Shown here piece by piece: positions 27,815 to 36,713 of a stretch of 64,000 bases of DNA (position 1 is the first letter of the stretch; each line of letters opens with the position of its first letter). The stretch is from Phycisphaerales bacterium (GTDB lineage Bacteria > Planctomycetota > Phycisphaerae > Phycisphaerales > SM1A02): NCBI GenBank assembly GCA_029247205.1, contig JAQWLT010000033.1, positions 96,570 through 160,569 of the forward strand, written 5' to 3'. The notes beneath the pieces were generated by a model, which was not told the origin of the DNA, did no database searches, and saw nothing but the letters and a program-made list of their open reading frames with translations. The translations under genes and the position numbers were made by a program.

Positions 27815-28066
27815 CTAGAAACCTCCATCAGACCTCACTGATTTGATATTCAGGTGTACAAATCCAGCGAGTGCCATAGCAAAGCCAACCACGCCAAACC
27901 ATGTCATGGTGCCGCCGTCTCCCACCACCATCAGAACACAACTTGTGATGGCGAGTATTAGCCAACCAGCCGCGAATACTGAATGAACAGATGATCGTGG
28001 AACACTTTCAGTCCACTCTTGTTCAGGTCGCAAGAGGCCCATTTTTCTAAGATCTCGGATACTCAT
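27815..28066 (-). CDS. Small membrane protein, 83 aa
   Basis: Two hydrophobic segments (about residues 29-48, SVFAAGWLILAITSCVLMVV, and 54-72, TWFGVVGFAMALAGFVHL). The N-terminus MSIRDLRKMGLLRPEQEW is charged and probably cytoplasmic. Its start overlaps the stop of the permease gene by 4 bases (ATGA), so it is likely co-expressed with the permease and may assist it. No family is recognised. Confidence 0.62.
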   Translation of the reverse strand: MSIRDLRKMGLLRPEQEWTESVPRSSVHSVFAAGWLILAITSCVLMVVGDGGTMTWFGVVGFAMALAGFVHLNIKSVRSDGGF

Positions 28067-30486
28067 TGCTCGGGCTCCGTTGATAGGAGAAAATCAATTG
28101 TTCGCTGGGCTGCAAATTTCGCAGCGCCAGAATGCATGCGGACCAAGAGAAGTGGTCCCTGCCAACGCTCAGCAACACCGTAGTGAATAGGACTAAACAT
28201 GCTGCCACGTAGTCCTCCTTGTGTGGAACCGAGAATAAGCACATCCGCGGCCGATGCAGCTTCAACCAAAGCATCTGTGATGTGAGATGCAACGATCACC
28301 CGCATCTCAACTGGCCACTCAACTCCTGGAATATCGGGGGCATTATCTTCACCAAAGAGATCTACTTGCAACCGTTGTTCAGCAGCCTTGACCTCATCTT
28401 CTGTTCTCACAATGCGAACAGCTTCGATAACTGTCGATGGTCCAGCGAGCCGGCCGGCAAGCCCAATCGCAAACCGACCTTGCTTTGGATGGGCTACTGG
28501 TACCACAATGCGGCCAGGTTTTGGCGGAACAGATCCACGTACAACTACCGTATCGCAGTCGGCACGCCGGATCACTGTGTCGATTTGTTCACCAATGATG
28601 ATCGATCGCATTCGTCGCGGAGCGCGCTTGGGACCAGTCCATCCCATGATGAGCATGCCGATTCCACGCTCTTGAACTGTTTCAACAATTGACTGCCCTG
28701 GATGGCGACTCACTCGTACCAATCCAGCAACCTCACGACCTGCTGTTTCAGCAAATGTCATGGCTTTTTCAACAACCGTTCGGCCGATCTCTACAAACGG
28801 GGCTGTTGATCCATATGGAAGTTGTTCTGGAACCTTGACAACATTAAGCACCGTGACAGCGGTGTCATTTGGATTTGTGAGTCGGGCGGCGAGTTCAACC
28901 AATGTTCCTGCGGTCGCTGGATTGGCAACTGGGACCAATACTTGATGATCGGATTTGATTTCCTGTGTTGCTTGTTCATAAATCACAGGTGATGCCCGAA
29001 ATGCGTGTTCTTGAGATCGGGACCATGTGTAATAGATAGCCAACCCAATGGCGACCCAGCCGATGGTGAGCCAAAGTGTGAGTGGTTGTGATGTAAGTAG
29101 CCACACAGCAAGGCCAACTTGACCAACTGCTGCAATGACCGGAATCACTGGACCACCTGGAACGATGTACCCATAGCGAAGTTTGTCGCCATATTTACGT
29201 CGAATCACAATTGACGAGATGTTCACCATTGCAAAGACAAGCAAGAACATGACACAAGTGGCGGCCGCTACTTTCTCTGCATCCAATAAAACAGCCACAC
29301 CGATGATCAAGACACCACTTGCCGCCAACGCAATGGTTGGCGTTCGGGTCTTTGGTGAAACATGTGATAGTGCTGCTGGTAAGAATCGGTCACGGCCCAT
29401 AGCGAAGGAGACGCGAGTGGAGGAGAATGTTGTGGCGTTCAGCGCACTCATGGTTGATAAAACCGCCCCGATGACAAGCAGAATGGCGCCAAGACCCCAT
29501 GGAAGGAATGCGTTGGCTGCAACCGCGACACCTGTCTCGCCAAGTCCAGCGAGGTATCTCCATGTATCGCCACGAGCCCAGCCTGTAGTTGTAAGTACAT
29601 CAGCTGGAATCGCCAATGCGCCTAAACAAACAACCGCAACAAGAACGTAGATTGGTATGACAATCAAGAGTGAGAGGAATACAGCCTTGGGAATATTTTT
29701 TCTAGGCTCGATCACCTCTTCACCCGCCTGAACGATTATTTCATACCCCTCAAACGCGATAAACGTCAGCCCCATCGCAATGAACACACCACTAAAGCCT
29801 TCTGGTAGGAATGGTGTGAACTTGCCTGTGGGTGCCGCATCACCACCTTGAATCATGGCAAAAAATCCAGCAGTGATGAATATTCCAATCACCACAATCT
29901 TTGAGACAGTGATGATGTTCCCAGCCTTGCTGGTCTCACTACTCCCACGGTGGTTAATCCAAAGAAAGGCCACACAGATCAGCACTGTGAGGCCCTTGGC
30001 AATCGGCCAGGCTGGAATACCAAAGAGTGTTCCCATTCCTTCGTTATGCCCGGTTCCAGATGGTGCATCACCAAAACCAAGAATCGTTTGCGCGCCCCAT
30101 ACGATATAGGCACCGAAGATGACGGCATACAAGGACCCCGCAACTGCGTGCGCAAGCCAATCCATCCACCCTGTTAAAAATGCCGCTGGGCCTGGAAGGC
30201 CAAGCCTCGCCCAGAGATACCCACCACCTGCAGCTGGGACCGCGCTGCCAACTTCTGCATACACCATTGCCGTACACAATGTCAGTACGCCATTCAGGCA
30301 AAATGCCAAGATCAACCCAGGGCCAGCCTTGCCAGCTGCAATGCCGGTCAAAGCAAATATCCCTGCACCAATCATGGCGCCCACACCAACCATAGTGATG
30401 TCGAAGAGACGCAAGTCTCGCGCAAGTTCGGTTACGGGCTGCTGGTGGGAATGTGTGGAGGCAGTCGCCTCGGTATCTGACATCAC
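28063..30486 (-). CDS. APC-family amino acid permease fused to two Usp-like domains
   Basis: An 807-residue integral membrane protein. Residues about 25-470 form the amino acid/polyamine/organocation transporter core with roughly twelve hydrophobic segments, starting VGVGAMIGAGIFALTGIAAG, a classic APC motif. FEGYEIIVQAGEEVIEPRKNIP follows the pattern of APC segment 6. Residues about 505-807 hold two universal-stress-protein-like domains, with MGWTGPKRAPRRMRSIIIG and ILGSTQGGLRGSMF near each nucleotide loop. Substrate is unknown. The Usp domains may sense ATP or stress. A small membrane protein gene is coupled downstream. Confidence 0.9.
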   Translation of the reverse strand: MMSDTEATASTHSHQQPVTELARDLRLFDITMVGVGAMIGAGIFALTGIAAGKAGPGLILAFCLNGVLTLCTAMVYAEVGSAVPAAGGGYLWARLGLPGPAAFLTGWMDWLAHAVAGSLYAVIFGAYIVWGAQTILGFGDAPSGTGHNEGMGTLFGIPAWPIAKGLTVLICVAFLWINHRGSSETSKAGNIITVSKIVVIGIFITAGFFAMIQGGDAAPTGKFTPFLPEGFSGVFIAMGLTFIAFEGYEIIVQAGEEVIEPRKNIPKAVFLSLLIVIPIYVLVAVVCLGALAIPADVLTTTGWARGDTWRYLAGLGETGVAVAANAFLPWGLGAILLVIGAVLSTMSALNATTFSSTRVSFAMGRDRFLPAALSHVSPKTRTPTIALAASGVLIIGVAVLLDAEKVAAATCVMFLLVFAMVNISSIVIRRKYGDKLRYGYIVPGGPVIPVIAAVGQVGLAVWLLTSQPLTLWLTIGWVAIGLAIYYTWSRSQEHAFRASPVIYEQATQEIKSDHQVLVPVANPATAGTLVELAARLTNPNDTAVTVLNVVKVPEQLPYGSTAPFVEIGRTVVEKAMTFAETAGREVAGLVRVSRHPGQSIVETVQERGIGMLIMGWTGPKRAPRRMRSIIIGEQIDTVIRRADCDTVVVRGSVPPKPGRIVVPVAHPKQGRFAIGLAGRLAGPSTVIEAVRIVRTEDEVKAAEQRLQVDLFGEDNAPDIPGVEWPVEMRVIVASHITDALVEAASAADVLILGSTQGGLRGSMFSPIHYGVAERWQGPLLLVRMHSGAAKFAAQRTIDFLLSTEPEQ

Positions 30487-30528
30487 TGGTCAATGGTACC
30501 GGCGACTACACCAGTCCTGCTCTAGAGC

Positions 30529-31665
30529 TTATGAGGCGACTGGGAAGAGGTGGGCAACTAACTCGGTGATTCCCTTTCCACGTGTCGCGATCGTTTCGTA
30601 GATCGGTCGGCCTGTTGAAATATCCAGTAGTTCTCGAACGAGCCTAGCCTCACCCTCAAAGTCAGCTTTGTTTACAACGAAGGTATCAGCGATCTCTAGG
30701 ATTCCTGCTTTATCCATCTGGACAGCATCACCCATGCCAGGAACTACCACCACAACTGTGGTGTCAACATGATCCCGAATCGCAACATCACTTTGGCCTG
30801 ATCCAACCGTTTCAACAATCACATTGTCGTAACCAGCCCCACCAAGGAGTTCGAGGATCTCTGGGAGATGTTGGTAATCCTCGCCAATCACAGCTAACGA
30901 TCGGTAGAACACCGACTCATCAACTTTATTGAAGTCAACCCGCAAGCGATCGCCCAACAATGACCCATTGGTGATTGGGCTCATTGGGTCAAATGCGATC
31001 ACCGCCAGCCGTTCTCCTTGATCATGGAGTTCTAGTGCCATCGACGCAACCAACGTGCTCTTGCCTGCGCCGGGCGATCCAGTTAGACCAATGATTCTGG
31101 CTGGACGTTTTTTAGATAGGTTCGAAGCTTGTCCTTCGTAACACATACTGATCGCACGGGCGAGTGTGTATTGACTCACAGAACCAACAGGTTTTGGTTC
31201 ATATGGCTTTACTGAATCGGCCACCGACTGGACGATATCGAGCATTGTTGTGCCGGTGTGAAACACTTGATGTACACCAGCATCAATCATGCCTTGTACA
31301 TCTTCTTGTGGAATGATTCCGCCAATATTGATTCGGACATCACCACAGCCGATTTCTTTGCACGCATTCAGGAGGTTGGGGACCAACACATTGTGGGAGT
31401 TGCTCATCATCGAAGCGGCGATGCAATCTACATCTTCATCCCTTGCAGCAATCGCCAAGCTCCGTGGTGTTTGCCAGAGCCCTGAATAGACCACATGCAC
31501 ACCGCTATCCCGCAGTGCTCGAGCAATCAACTTCACACCTCGGTCGTGCCCATCAAGACCCATTTTCCCAAGCAAAACGCGTGGTCGATGGGCCAAACCT
31601 TCACATCGATCAATCTTTTCAAGAGTGGTTGTGGGCTCGGTGGTAGGACTTGGCATTCGTCTCAT
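30529..31665 (-). CDS. Cobalamin-binding domain fused to MeaB-like GTPase, no mutase attached
   Basis: A 378-residue protein in two parts. Residues about 28-155 are a B12-binding Rossmann domain with KMGLDGHDRG (H40 is the expected cobalt ligand), SGLWQTP and NIGGIIP. Residues about 188-378 are a G3E-type GTPase like MeaB/ArgK: P-loop GLTGSPGAGKST (196-204), DPMSP, ETVGSGQ and NKAD. This matches the first half of the fused isobutyryl-CoA mutase IcmF, but the mutase domain is missing and no mutase gene is in the window. MeaB-type proteins load and protect the B12 cofactor of methylmalonyl-CoA mutase. It is divergent from argS. Confidence 0.88.
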   Translation of the reverse strand: MRRMPSPTTEPTTTLEKIDRCEGLAHRPRVLLGKMGLDGHDRGVKLIARALRDSGVHVVYSGLWQTPRSLAIAARDEDVDCIAASMMSNSHNVLVPNLLNACKEIGCGDVRINIGGIIPQEDVQGMIDAGVHQVFHTGTTMLDIVQSVADSVKPYEPKPVGSVSQYTLARAISMCYEGQASNLSKKRPARIIGLTGSPGAGKSTLVASMALELHDQGERLAVIAFDPMSPITNGSLLGDRLRVDFNKVDESVFYRSLAVIGEDYQHLPEILELLGGAGYDNVIVETVGSGQSDVAIRDHVDTTVVVVVPGMGDAVQMDKAGILEIADTFVVNKADFEGEARLVRELLDISTGRPIYETIATRGKGITELVAHLFPVAS

Positions 31666-31762
31666 TCCAGGCGTGATTTGATGGGAGGTCTAAATAGGGG
31701 GACCAAGGATGATACTCAATAGGAGATTCCACCTTGGGGCATGGGGCTATACTCCGCGACCT

Positions 31763-33592
31763 ATGTCTGCCGACCCGCTTCAGCGACTGTGTGCAGCCTT
31801 TCAGCAGGCCATTATGTTGGTTCTTGGCGATTCATTCGCAGGAACCGACCCCGTCATCCGTGCTTCAACAAAGCCCGAACATGGCGACTTTCAGTGCAAT
31901 GTTGCCATGGCCCTTGGTAAGCGTCTGGACCGGCAACCACGCGATTTGGCCGAAGAGCTTATTGCTGCTGTTGATTTGACTGATCTGGCACTCACTCCTG
32001 AGGTGGCTGGCCCAGGATTTATCAATATTCGACTCAACCCGGAAGCCGTCGCCACTGCCATTATGGACATGGATACCGAGTCACTTGGTGTACAAAAAGA
32101 TGAAGCACCTGGCATTGTCGTCATTGACATGTGTGGTGTGAATGTCTCCAAGCAAATGCACGTCGGTCACCTCCGCTCCACCATCATCGGTGATGCCTTC
32201 GCCCGAATTCTTGAGCGATTGGGCCATGATGTTCGACGTGAGAATCATCTTGGTGATTGGGGACTACCAATCGCCATGGTTTTACACCTCATCCGCACCC
32301 GCGGAATTGATCCGGTAACGCTCTCACTGACTGATCTTGATGCGATCTATCGAGATGCCCAAGCTTTAGCAAAGGCTGACCACGCTGGTCTTGTAGCGGC
32401 CCGCGCTAAAAATGTTGGGCCACACCGTATTGCTGAACTTGAAACACAAAATGAAGCTGCTAGTGAATTTCGAGCTGCTGCTGGCGAAACATTAGTTGTC
32501 TTGCAGTCTGGTGATAGTGATCTTGTTCGGGACTGGAAAACACTTATTGAAATCACTCTTGATGCAATGAATGAGGCGGTGGAACTTCTTGGTGTACAGC
32601 TCAATCCAGAAGATAATCGAGGCGAGTCTTTTTATCGAGAAAAACTACCCGCTGTGCTTGAGTGGTTTGAGTCTCGATCATTGTGCCATGAAGACAATGG
32701 TGCGATGGTTGTGAAGTTTCCCGACCGTAAGCGGCCACTACTCATTCGGAAGTCTGATGGGGGATTTCTCTACGCAACAACCGACCTTGCGGCTGTTCGA
32801 GTTCGATCCCAAGAAACCATGGCGACACAGTGCATCTATGTAGTTGACGCCCGACAAAGAGATCACTTTAAGGACATCTTCGACGCCGCCGAAATTGCTG
32901 GGTGGGACCAAACACCAAATGGCCGCCATGTTTTGTATTCACATACTGGGTTTGGGTCGGTACTTGGGCCAGATCGCAAGCCACTAAAAACTCGTAGTGG
33001 TGAGACTGTGACACTCGCAAGCCTTCTACATGAGGCAATCACCCGTGGACAAATAGAGGTGCGAAGGCGTGCGGAAGATTCAAACGCGCCGACTCATGGT
33101 TTATCAACCAAAGAACTTGACACCATTGGACGATCTGTTGGTATTGGCGCCGTTAAATATGCTGACCTTGCGAATGATCTGGTTCGTGACTATGTGTTTG
33201 ATCTTGACCGTATGGTCGCGTTTGAGGGTGACACGGGTCCGTATCTTCAATATGCCCACGCTCGCATTCGATCTATTGTCCGCAAGGCTGACGACAATGG
33301 GAGTGGTGCAACCATCATTCTGGACACGCCAGAAGAGCGACAACTCGCCTTGACTATCCTTCGATGGAATGACACTGTTCATGCCACCGCTGCTTCTTTA
33401 GAGCCCCACCGAATCGCTGGTTTCCTGCGTGACTTGGCTGAAAATTTCAATAGGTTCTACCAAGCCTGCCCAGTAATCAAGACGGCTGATGAATCTACTC
33501 GAAGATCTAGGTTGCGACTGGTTGATATCACTGGCCGAGTCCTTGCCGATGGTCTCAATTTACTTGGTATCGATGCTCCGCCACATATGTAG
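31763..33592 (+). CDS. argS: Arginyl-tRNA synthetase
   Basis: Charges tRNA-Arg. The protein is 609 residues with the start at ATG 31763, which gives the usual N-terminus MSADPLQRLCAAFQQAI. An earlier in-frame ATG at 31709 adds non-family residues. The N-terminal additional domain includes DFQCNVAMALGKRL. The class I signature is CGVNVSKQMHVGHLRS (HVGH is the HIGH equivalent), and the second is LRKSDGGFLYATTDLAA-like. The anticodon-binding C-terminus has YLQYAHARIRSI. It ends with MGxxxLG-type DGLNLLGIDAPPHM. No KMSK loop is expected in this family. The gene is divergent from the B12/GTPase fusion. Confidence 0.96.
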   Translation: MSADPLQRLCAAFQQAIMLVLGDSFAGTDPVIRASTKPEHGDFQCNVAMALGKRLDRQPRDLAEELIAAVDLTDLALTPEVAGPGFINIRLNPEAVATAIMDMDTESLGVQKDEAPGIVVIDMCGVNVSKQMHVGHLRSTIIGDAFARILERLGHDVRRENHLGDWGLPIAMVLHLIRTRGIDPVTLSLTDLDAIYRDAQALAKADHAGLVAARAKNVGPHRIAELETQNEAASEFRAAAGETLVVLQSGDSDLVRDWKTLIEITLDAMNEAVELLGVQLNPEDNRGESFYREKLPAVLEWFESRSLCHEDNGAMVVKFPDRKRPLLIRKSDGGFLYATTDLAAVRVRSQETMATQCIYVVDARQRDHFKDIFDAAEIAGWDQTPNGRHVLYSHTGFGSVLGPDRKPLKTRSGETVTLASLLHEAITRGQIEVRRRAEDSNAPTHGLSTKELDTIGRSVGIGAVKYADLANDLVRDYVFDLDRMVAFEGDTGPYLQYAHARIRSIVRKADDNGSGATIILDTPEERQLALTILRWNDTVHATAASLEPHRIAGFLRDLAENFNRFYQACPVIKTADESTRRSRLRLVDITGRVLADGLNLLGIDAPPHM

Positions 33593-33668
33593 CAGTTTTT
33601 TTGGGTGTATTTCAGCAACACAAACGATCTTATGTCGTTAAACCCACTTCTTAGAGAGGAGTGAAAAC

Positions 33669-35561
33669 GTGAACACACGCACTACTAAGACAACCAAAAA
33701 TCCCGTTGACCAACCAAATACAACAAGGTGGGTCATTGGGCTGGTGTGTGTTGCCGTAGCCATTGTCTTCTCTGGATTACTTGCGCTCAAACAACTTGGA
33801 GTGCTTGGGGACTCTTTACCTGGGTGCGGTCCAGCTAGTGCATGTGGTGCCCTTACTCGTGGTGAATATGGTCGCATCCCTGGAATAGGGTGGCCGGTTT
33901 CATTTGTTGGCCTTGCTTTTTTTGTTGCTGTGGCGGTTGCTTGGTATATGAGCCGAGTTGGGGTTTCATCAGCACTTCGATGGCTTGTTCGCGTTGGCGC
34001 ACTCATTAGTGTTGGATTCATTTTGGTCATGGTCGACAAGGGGACAATATGCCCGTATTGCTTGATTGCCCATCTTGGAAATCTCGGCCTCTGGATTGTG
34101 GTTGAACAGTCCAAAACATCCTCGCATCCATCAAATGGAATTGTTGGTGGGTTTGTTTCCTTCTTGGTAGTAACGAGTGTGCTCGCTGGTGGACAACTGA
34201 TCCAAAAATCACAAACACAAGAAGCTGCTATTGAAAATGAGGAACAGTTTATTGATGCTGTGTTGGCTCAAGAGACACCTGATCCAGTGGTCGCTGATAT
34301 AAATACATCACCTGAAAATATTGAAACCACAGTGAGTGCTGTGCGTGATCTTCTTTCGAGTCGATGGACTGAGGGTGATGTGGACGCGCCTGTTCAGGTT
34401 GTAATGATTAGTGACTACCAGTGCCCTGACTGCCGCATGTTTGAACTGAACATTCAGTCTGTACTTGAAAAAAGAGATGATGTATCACTCTCGGTCAAAC
34501 ACTTCCCAATGTGTGCTGATTGCAATCCAAATATATCGCGCACAATGCACGCTAATGCGTGCTGGGCTGCGCGAGCGGCGGAAACAGCGGGGATACTTGG
34601 TGGTGAGCAGGCTTTTTGGGAAATGCACCGGTGGCTCTTCCAAAACAAAGGTAAATTCCCAGATCGCCAACTTCCTCCACTGGTTGAAGATCTTGGGTTT
34701 GACCGACAAGAGTTCACTCAGATCATGCGCAGTGATGAGACACTTGATTTAGTTCACCAAGATATTGAAGATGCCATCGCGCTTGGATTGTTCTATACAC
34801 CCATGATTTTTATCAATGGTGTTGAATTGAAATGGCACATGCTTCCATCAAGCCTCTCTCATACTGTCAATTCAGTCGCAGATGAAATTGCCAGTGGTCG
34901 CGCAAATTCGAAGCGTGTTACACCACCAGTTGGAATTGAAAAATATGTGGCAGATTGGCAAGATGGCCGCATTCGAAAAATTGAGCCTTCAAATAGAGAC
35001 TTCCGGCGCAAAGATCGTATGGGGAAAGCACCTCAAGTTACCGCTTTCGTTGACTTCACAAGTCCAAACAGCGCTGTATTTATGCATGACCTCAAGGAGT
35101 GGGAAGATACACATGGCGAAACCGATCTGATCTTGCGAATCAACCCACTTAGTCATGACTGCAATCCAAATCTACCCAAGCGACTAAAGAACCGCGAGGG
35201 GTCGTGTATGTCAGCCCGAGCACTCAAGGCTGCTGGTCTTGTTGGTGGTGATGATGCCCACTTTAAAATGGCCTGGTGGCTCATAGAAAATGGCTACAAA
35301 CTAGATGAGATTGATGAGGCCACAATCATTGACCAGGCTGTTGTGCTTGGTATGGATGGTGCACAGTTTGCTCAAACAATGAACTCGTTAGGGGTTGAAG
35401 ATCTCGTCGAACAAGATGTGATCGAATTCAAAAAACACAAATTTCCTCATATGCCAGCGGTGTTGCTCGAAGGTCGACAAATCCCCCGGCTCACACTCGA
35501 TGGGTACTCAGTGATTGGATCAGCACTAGATAGGGTTAACCAACAAGCATCAGAAGATTGA
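33669..35561 (+). CDS. VKOR fused to two DsbA-like domains, the second without CxxC
   Basis: A 630-residue membrane protein for disulfide formation. GTG at 33669 has AGAGGAG ahead of it. Residues 1-175 are a four-helix VKOR domain with loop Cys 53 and 59 and the active CPYC at 128-131. Residues about 240-410 are a DsbA-like thioredoxin domain with CPDC at 252-255 and cis-Pro P378 (YTPMIFING). Residues about 453-625 are a second such domain. Its CxxC has become SPNS (465-468), while cis-Pro P596 remains. Both Dsb domains keep a further Cys pattern (DCNPN, then a later Cys before ARA). The protein could oxidise envelope proteins. Confidence 0.9.
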   Translation: MNTRTTKTTKNPVDQPNTTRWVIGLVCVAVAIVFSGLLALKQLGVLGDSLPGCGPASACGALTRGEYGRIPGIGWPVSFVGLAFFVAVAVAWYMSRVGVSSALRWLVRVGALISVGFILVMVDKGTICPYCLIAHLGNLGLWIVVEQSKTSSHPSNGIVGGFVSFLVVTSVLAGGQLIQKSQTQEAAIENEEQFIDAVLAQETPDPVVADINTSPENIETTVSAVRDLLSSRWTEGDVDAPVQVVMISDYQCPDCRMFELNIQSVLEKRDDVSLSVKHFPMCADCNPNISRTMHANACWAARAAETAGILGGEQAFWEMHRWLFQNKGKFPDRQLPPLVEDLGFDRQEFTQIMRSDETLDLVHQDIEDAIALGLFYTPMIFINGVELKWHMLPSSLSHTVNSVADEIASGRANSKRVTPPVGIEKYVADWQDGRIRKIEPSNRDFRRKDRMGKAPQVTAFVDFTSPNSAVFMHDLKEWEDTHGETDLILRINPLSHDCNPNLPKRLKNREGSCMSARALKAAGLVGGDDAHFKMAWWLIENGYKLDEIDEATIIDQAVVLGMDGAQFAQTMNSLGVEDLVEQDVIEFKKHKFPHMPAVLLEGRQIPRLTLDGYSVIGSALDRVNQQASED

Positions 35562-35564
35562 GTA

Positions 35565-36713
35565 TCACTGTGGAACGATGCGCATGATGCGACCGGTTCG
35601 TTGATATGGCGCTGAAAAAACACAAGCCAAAATACTGCCGTCTGGTCCTTGGCCAAACGAACTCACAAATGCCCGTTTCTCTGGCGTCACGTCTCGAACC
35701 TCAATTGTCGCATTGGTTGTTTGTCGAGCGCCCCAAATCTTGCCGCTCATGTAGTCGCCGTATACATACACACCATTGAAATTTGGATGATCTGACCCTC
35801 GATATACCTCTCCACCAGTAACCGATCCGCCATCTGACCGTCCGTACTCGATAATTGGCTCAATGACTGTTGTTGTATCGCTTGGGTCTTGTTTAAAAAC
35901 ATGACGGCCTTCTCTTAACTTCCATCCGTAGTTGCCGCCCCGTTGAATGATGTTGATCTCTTCCCATTTGTTCTGGCCAACATCACCCGCCCATAGTTCG
36001 TGTGTCTTTGGGTCAAACGACATTCTCCAAATATTTCGCAAGCCACTCGCCCATATTTCTGGTCTCGCGCCGACTACATCAACAAACGGGTTGTCTGGTG
36101 GAATGGTGTATGGCATATCCACCCCAGACTTTGATATGTCAATTCGCAACACGGTACCTAGAAGTGTGGAGATATTCTGTCCATTATTGTGTGGATCATT
36201 CGCACTACCACCATCACCAACTGATAGATAAAGCATCCCATCGTGACCAAAGAGGACTGTTCCACCATTGTGATTTCCATATGGTTGTGGGATCTCTAGT
36301 AGAACCGTCTCTTTCTCTGGATCAAGTATCCCATTCTCGGTCAATCCAGAAAATCTCGACAACACCGTTCGTCGTGGACTCTTCCGTGATCGATATACGT
36401 ATAACTCGTCTGTCTCTGGCCAATTTGGATGAAATGCAACTGACAACAATCCTTCTTCACTATTACGAGTAGTGAGCCGGCCGCGAAGATCTAGAAAAAT
36501 TGAATCGGTTGATTTTAATGCAAGTGGTGCACGCAATACACGGCCACCGCGTTCAATGACCGCAATCGCATCACTTGTTCCAGGGATCGATAACACCTGT
36601 ACTGGTTCGCGGTATGAACGACCTTGTAATACAGGAGCGAATGAAATATCTGGAATCGGTGGGGGTGGCTCAACTTGTACAAGACACACCAGAAACAAAA
36701 TAAGTGGATTCAT
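35565..36713 (-). CDS. PQQ-dependent sugar dehydrogenase-like (glucose/sorbosone dehydrogenase)
   Basis: A 382-residue secreted protein. The start at ATG 36713 gives a short signal peptide MNPLILFLVCLVQV followed by Pro-rich PPPPIPDISF. The beta-propeller has IPQPYGNHNGGTVLFGHDGMLYLSVGDGG and NIWRMSFDPKTHELWAGDVGQ, both typical of soluble glucose/aldose dehydrogenases that use PQQ. ERGGRVLRAP and YGDYMSGKIWG are further blades. Whether it truly binds PQQ is unknown, and no PQQ synthesis gene is seen. The start overlaps the stop of the ComEC gene by 4 bases. Confidence 0.87.
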   Translation of the reverse strand: MNPLILFLVCLVQVEPPPPIPDISFAPVLQGRSYREPVQVLSIPGTSDAIAVIERGGRVLRAPLALKSTDSIFLDLRGRLTTRNSEEGLLSVAFHPNWPETDELYVYRSRKSPRRTVLSRFSGLTENGILDPEKETVLLEIPQPYGNHNGGTVLFGHDGMLYLSVGDGGSANDPHNNGQNISTLLGTVLRIDISKSGVDMPYTIPPDNPFVDVVGARPEIWASGLRNIWRMSFDPKTHELWAGDVGQNKWEEINIIQRGGNYGWKLREGRHVFKQDPSDTTTVIEPIIEYGRSDGGSVTGGEVYRGSDHPNFNGVYVYGDYMSGKIWGARQTTNATIEVRDVTPEKRAFVSSFGQGPDGSILACVFSAPYQRTGRIMRIVPQ

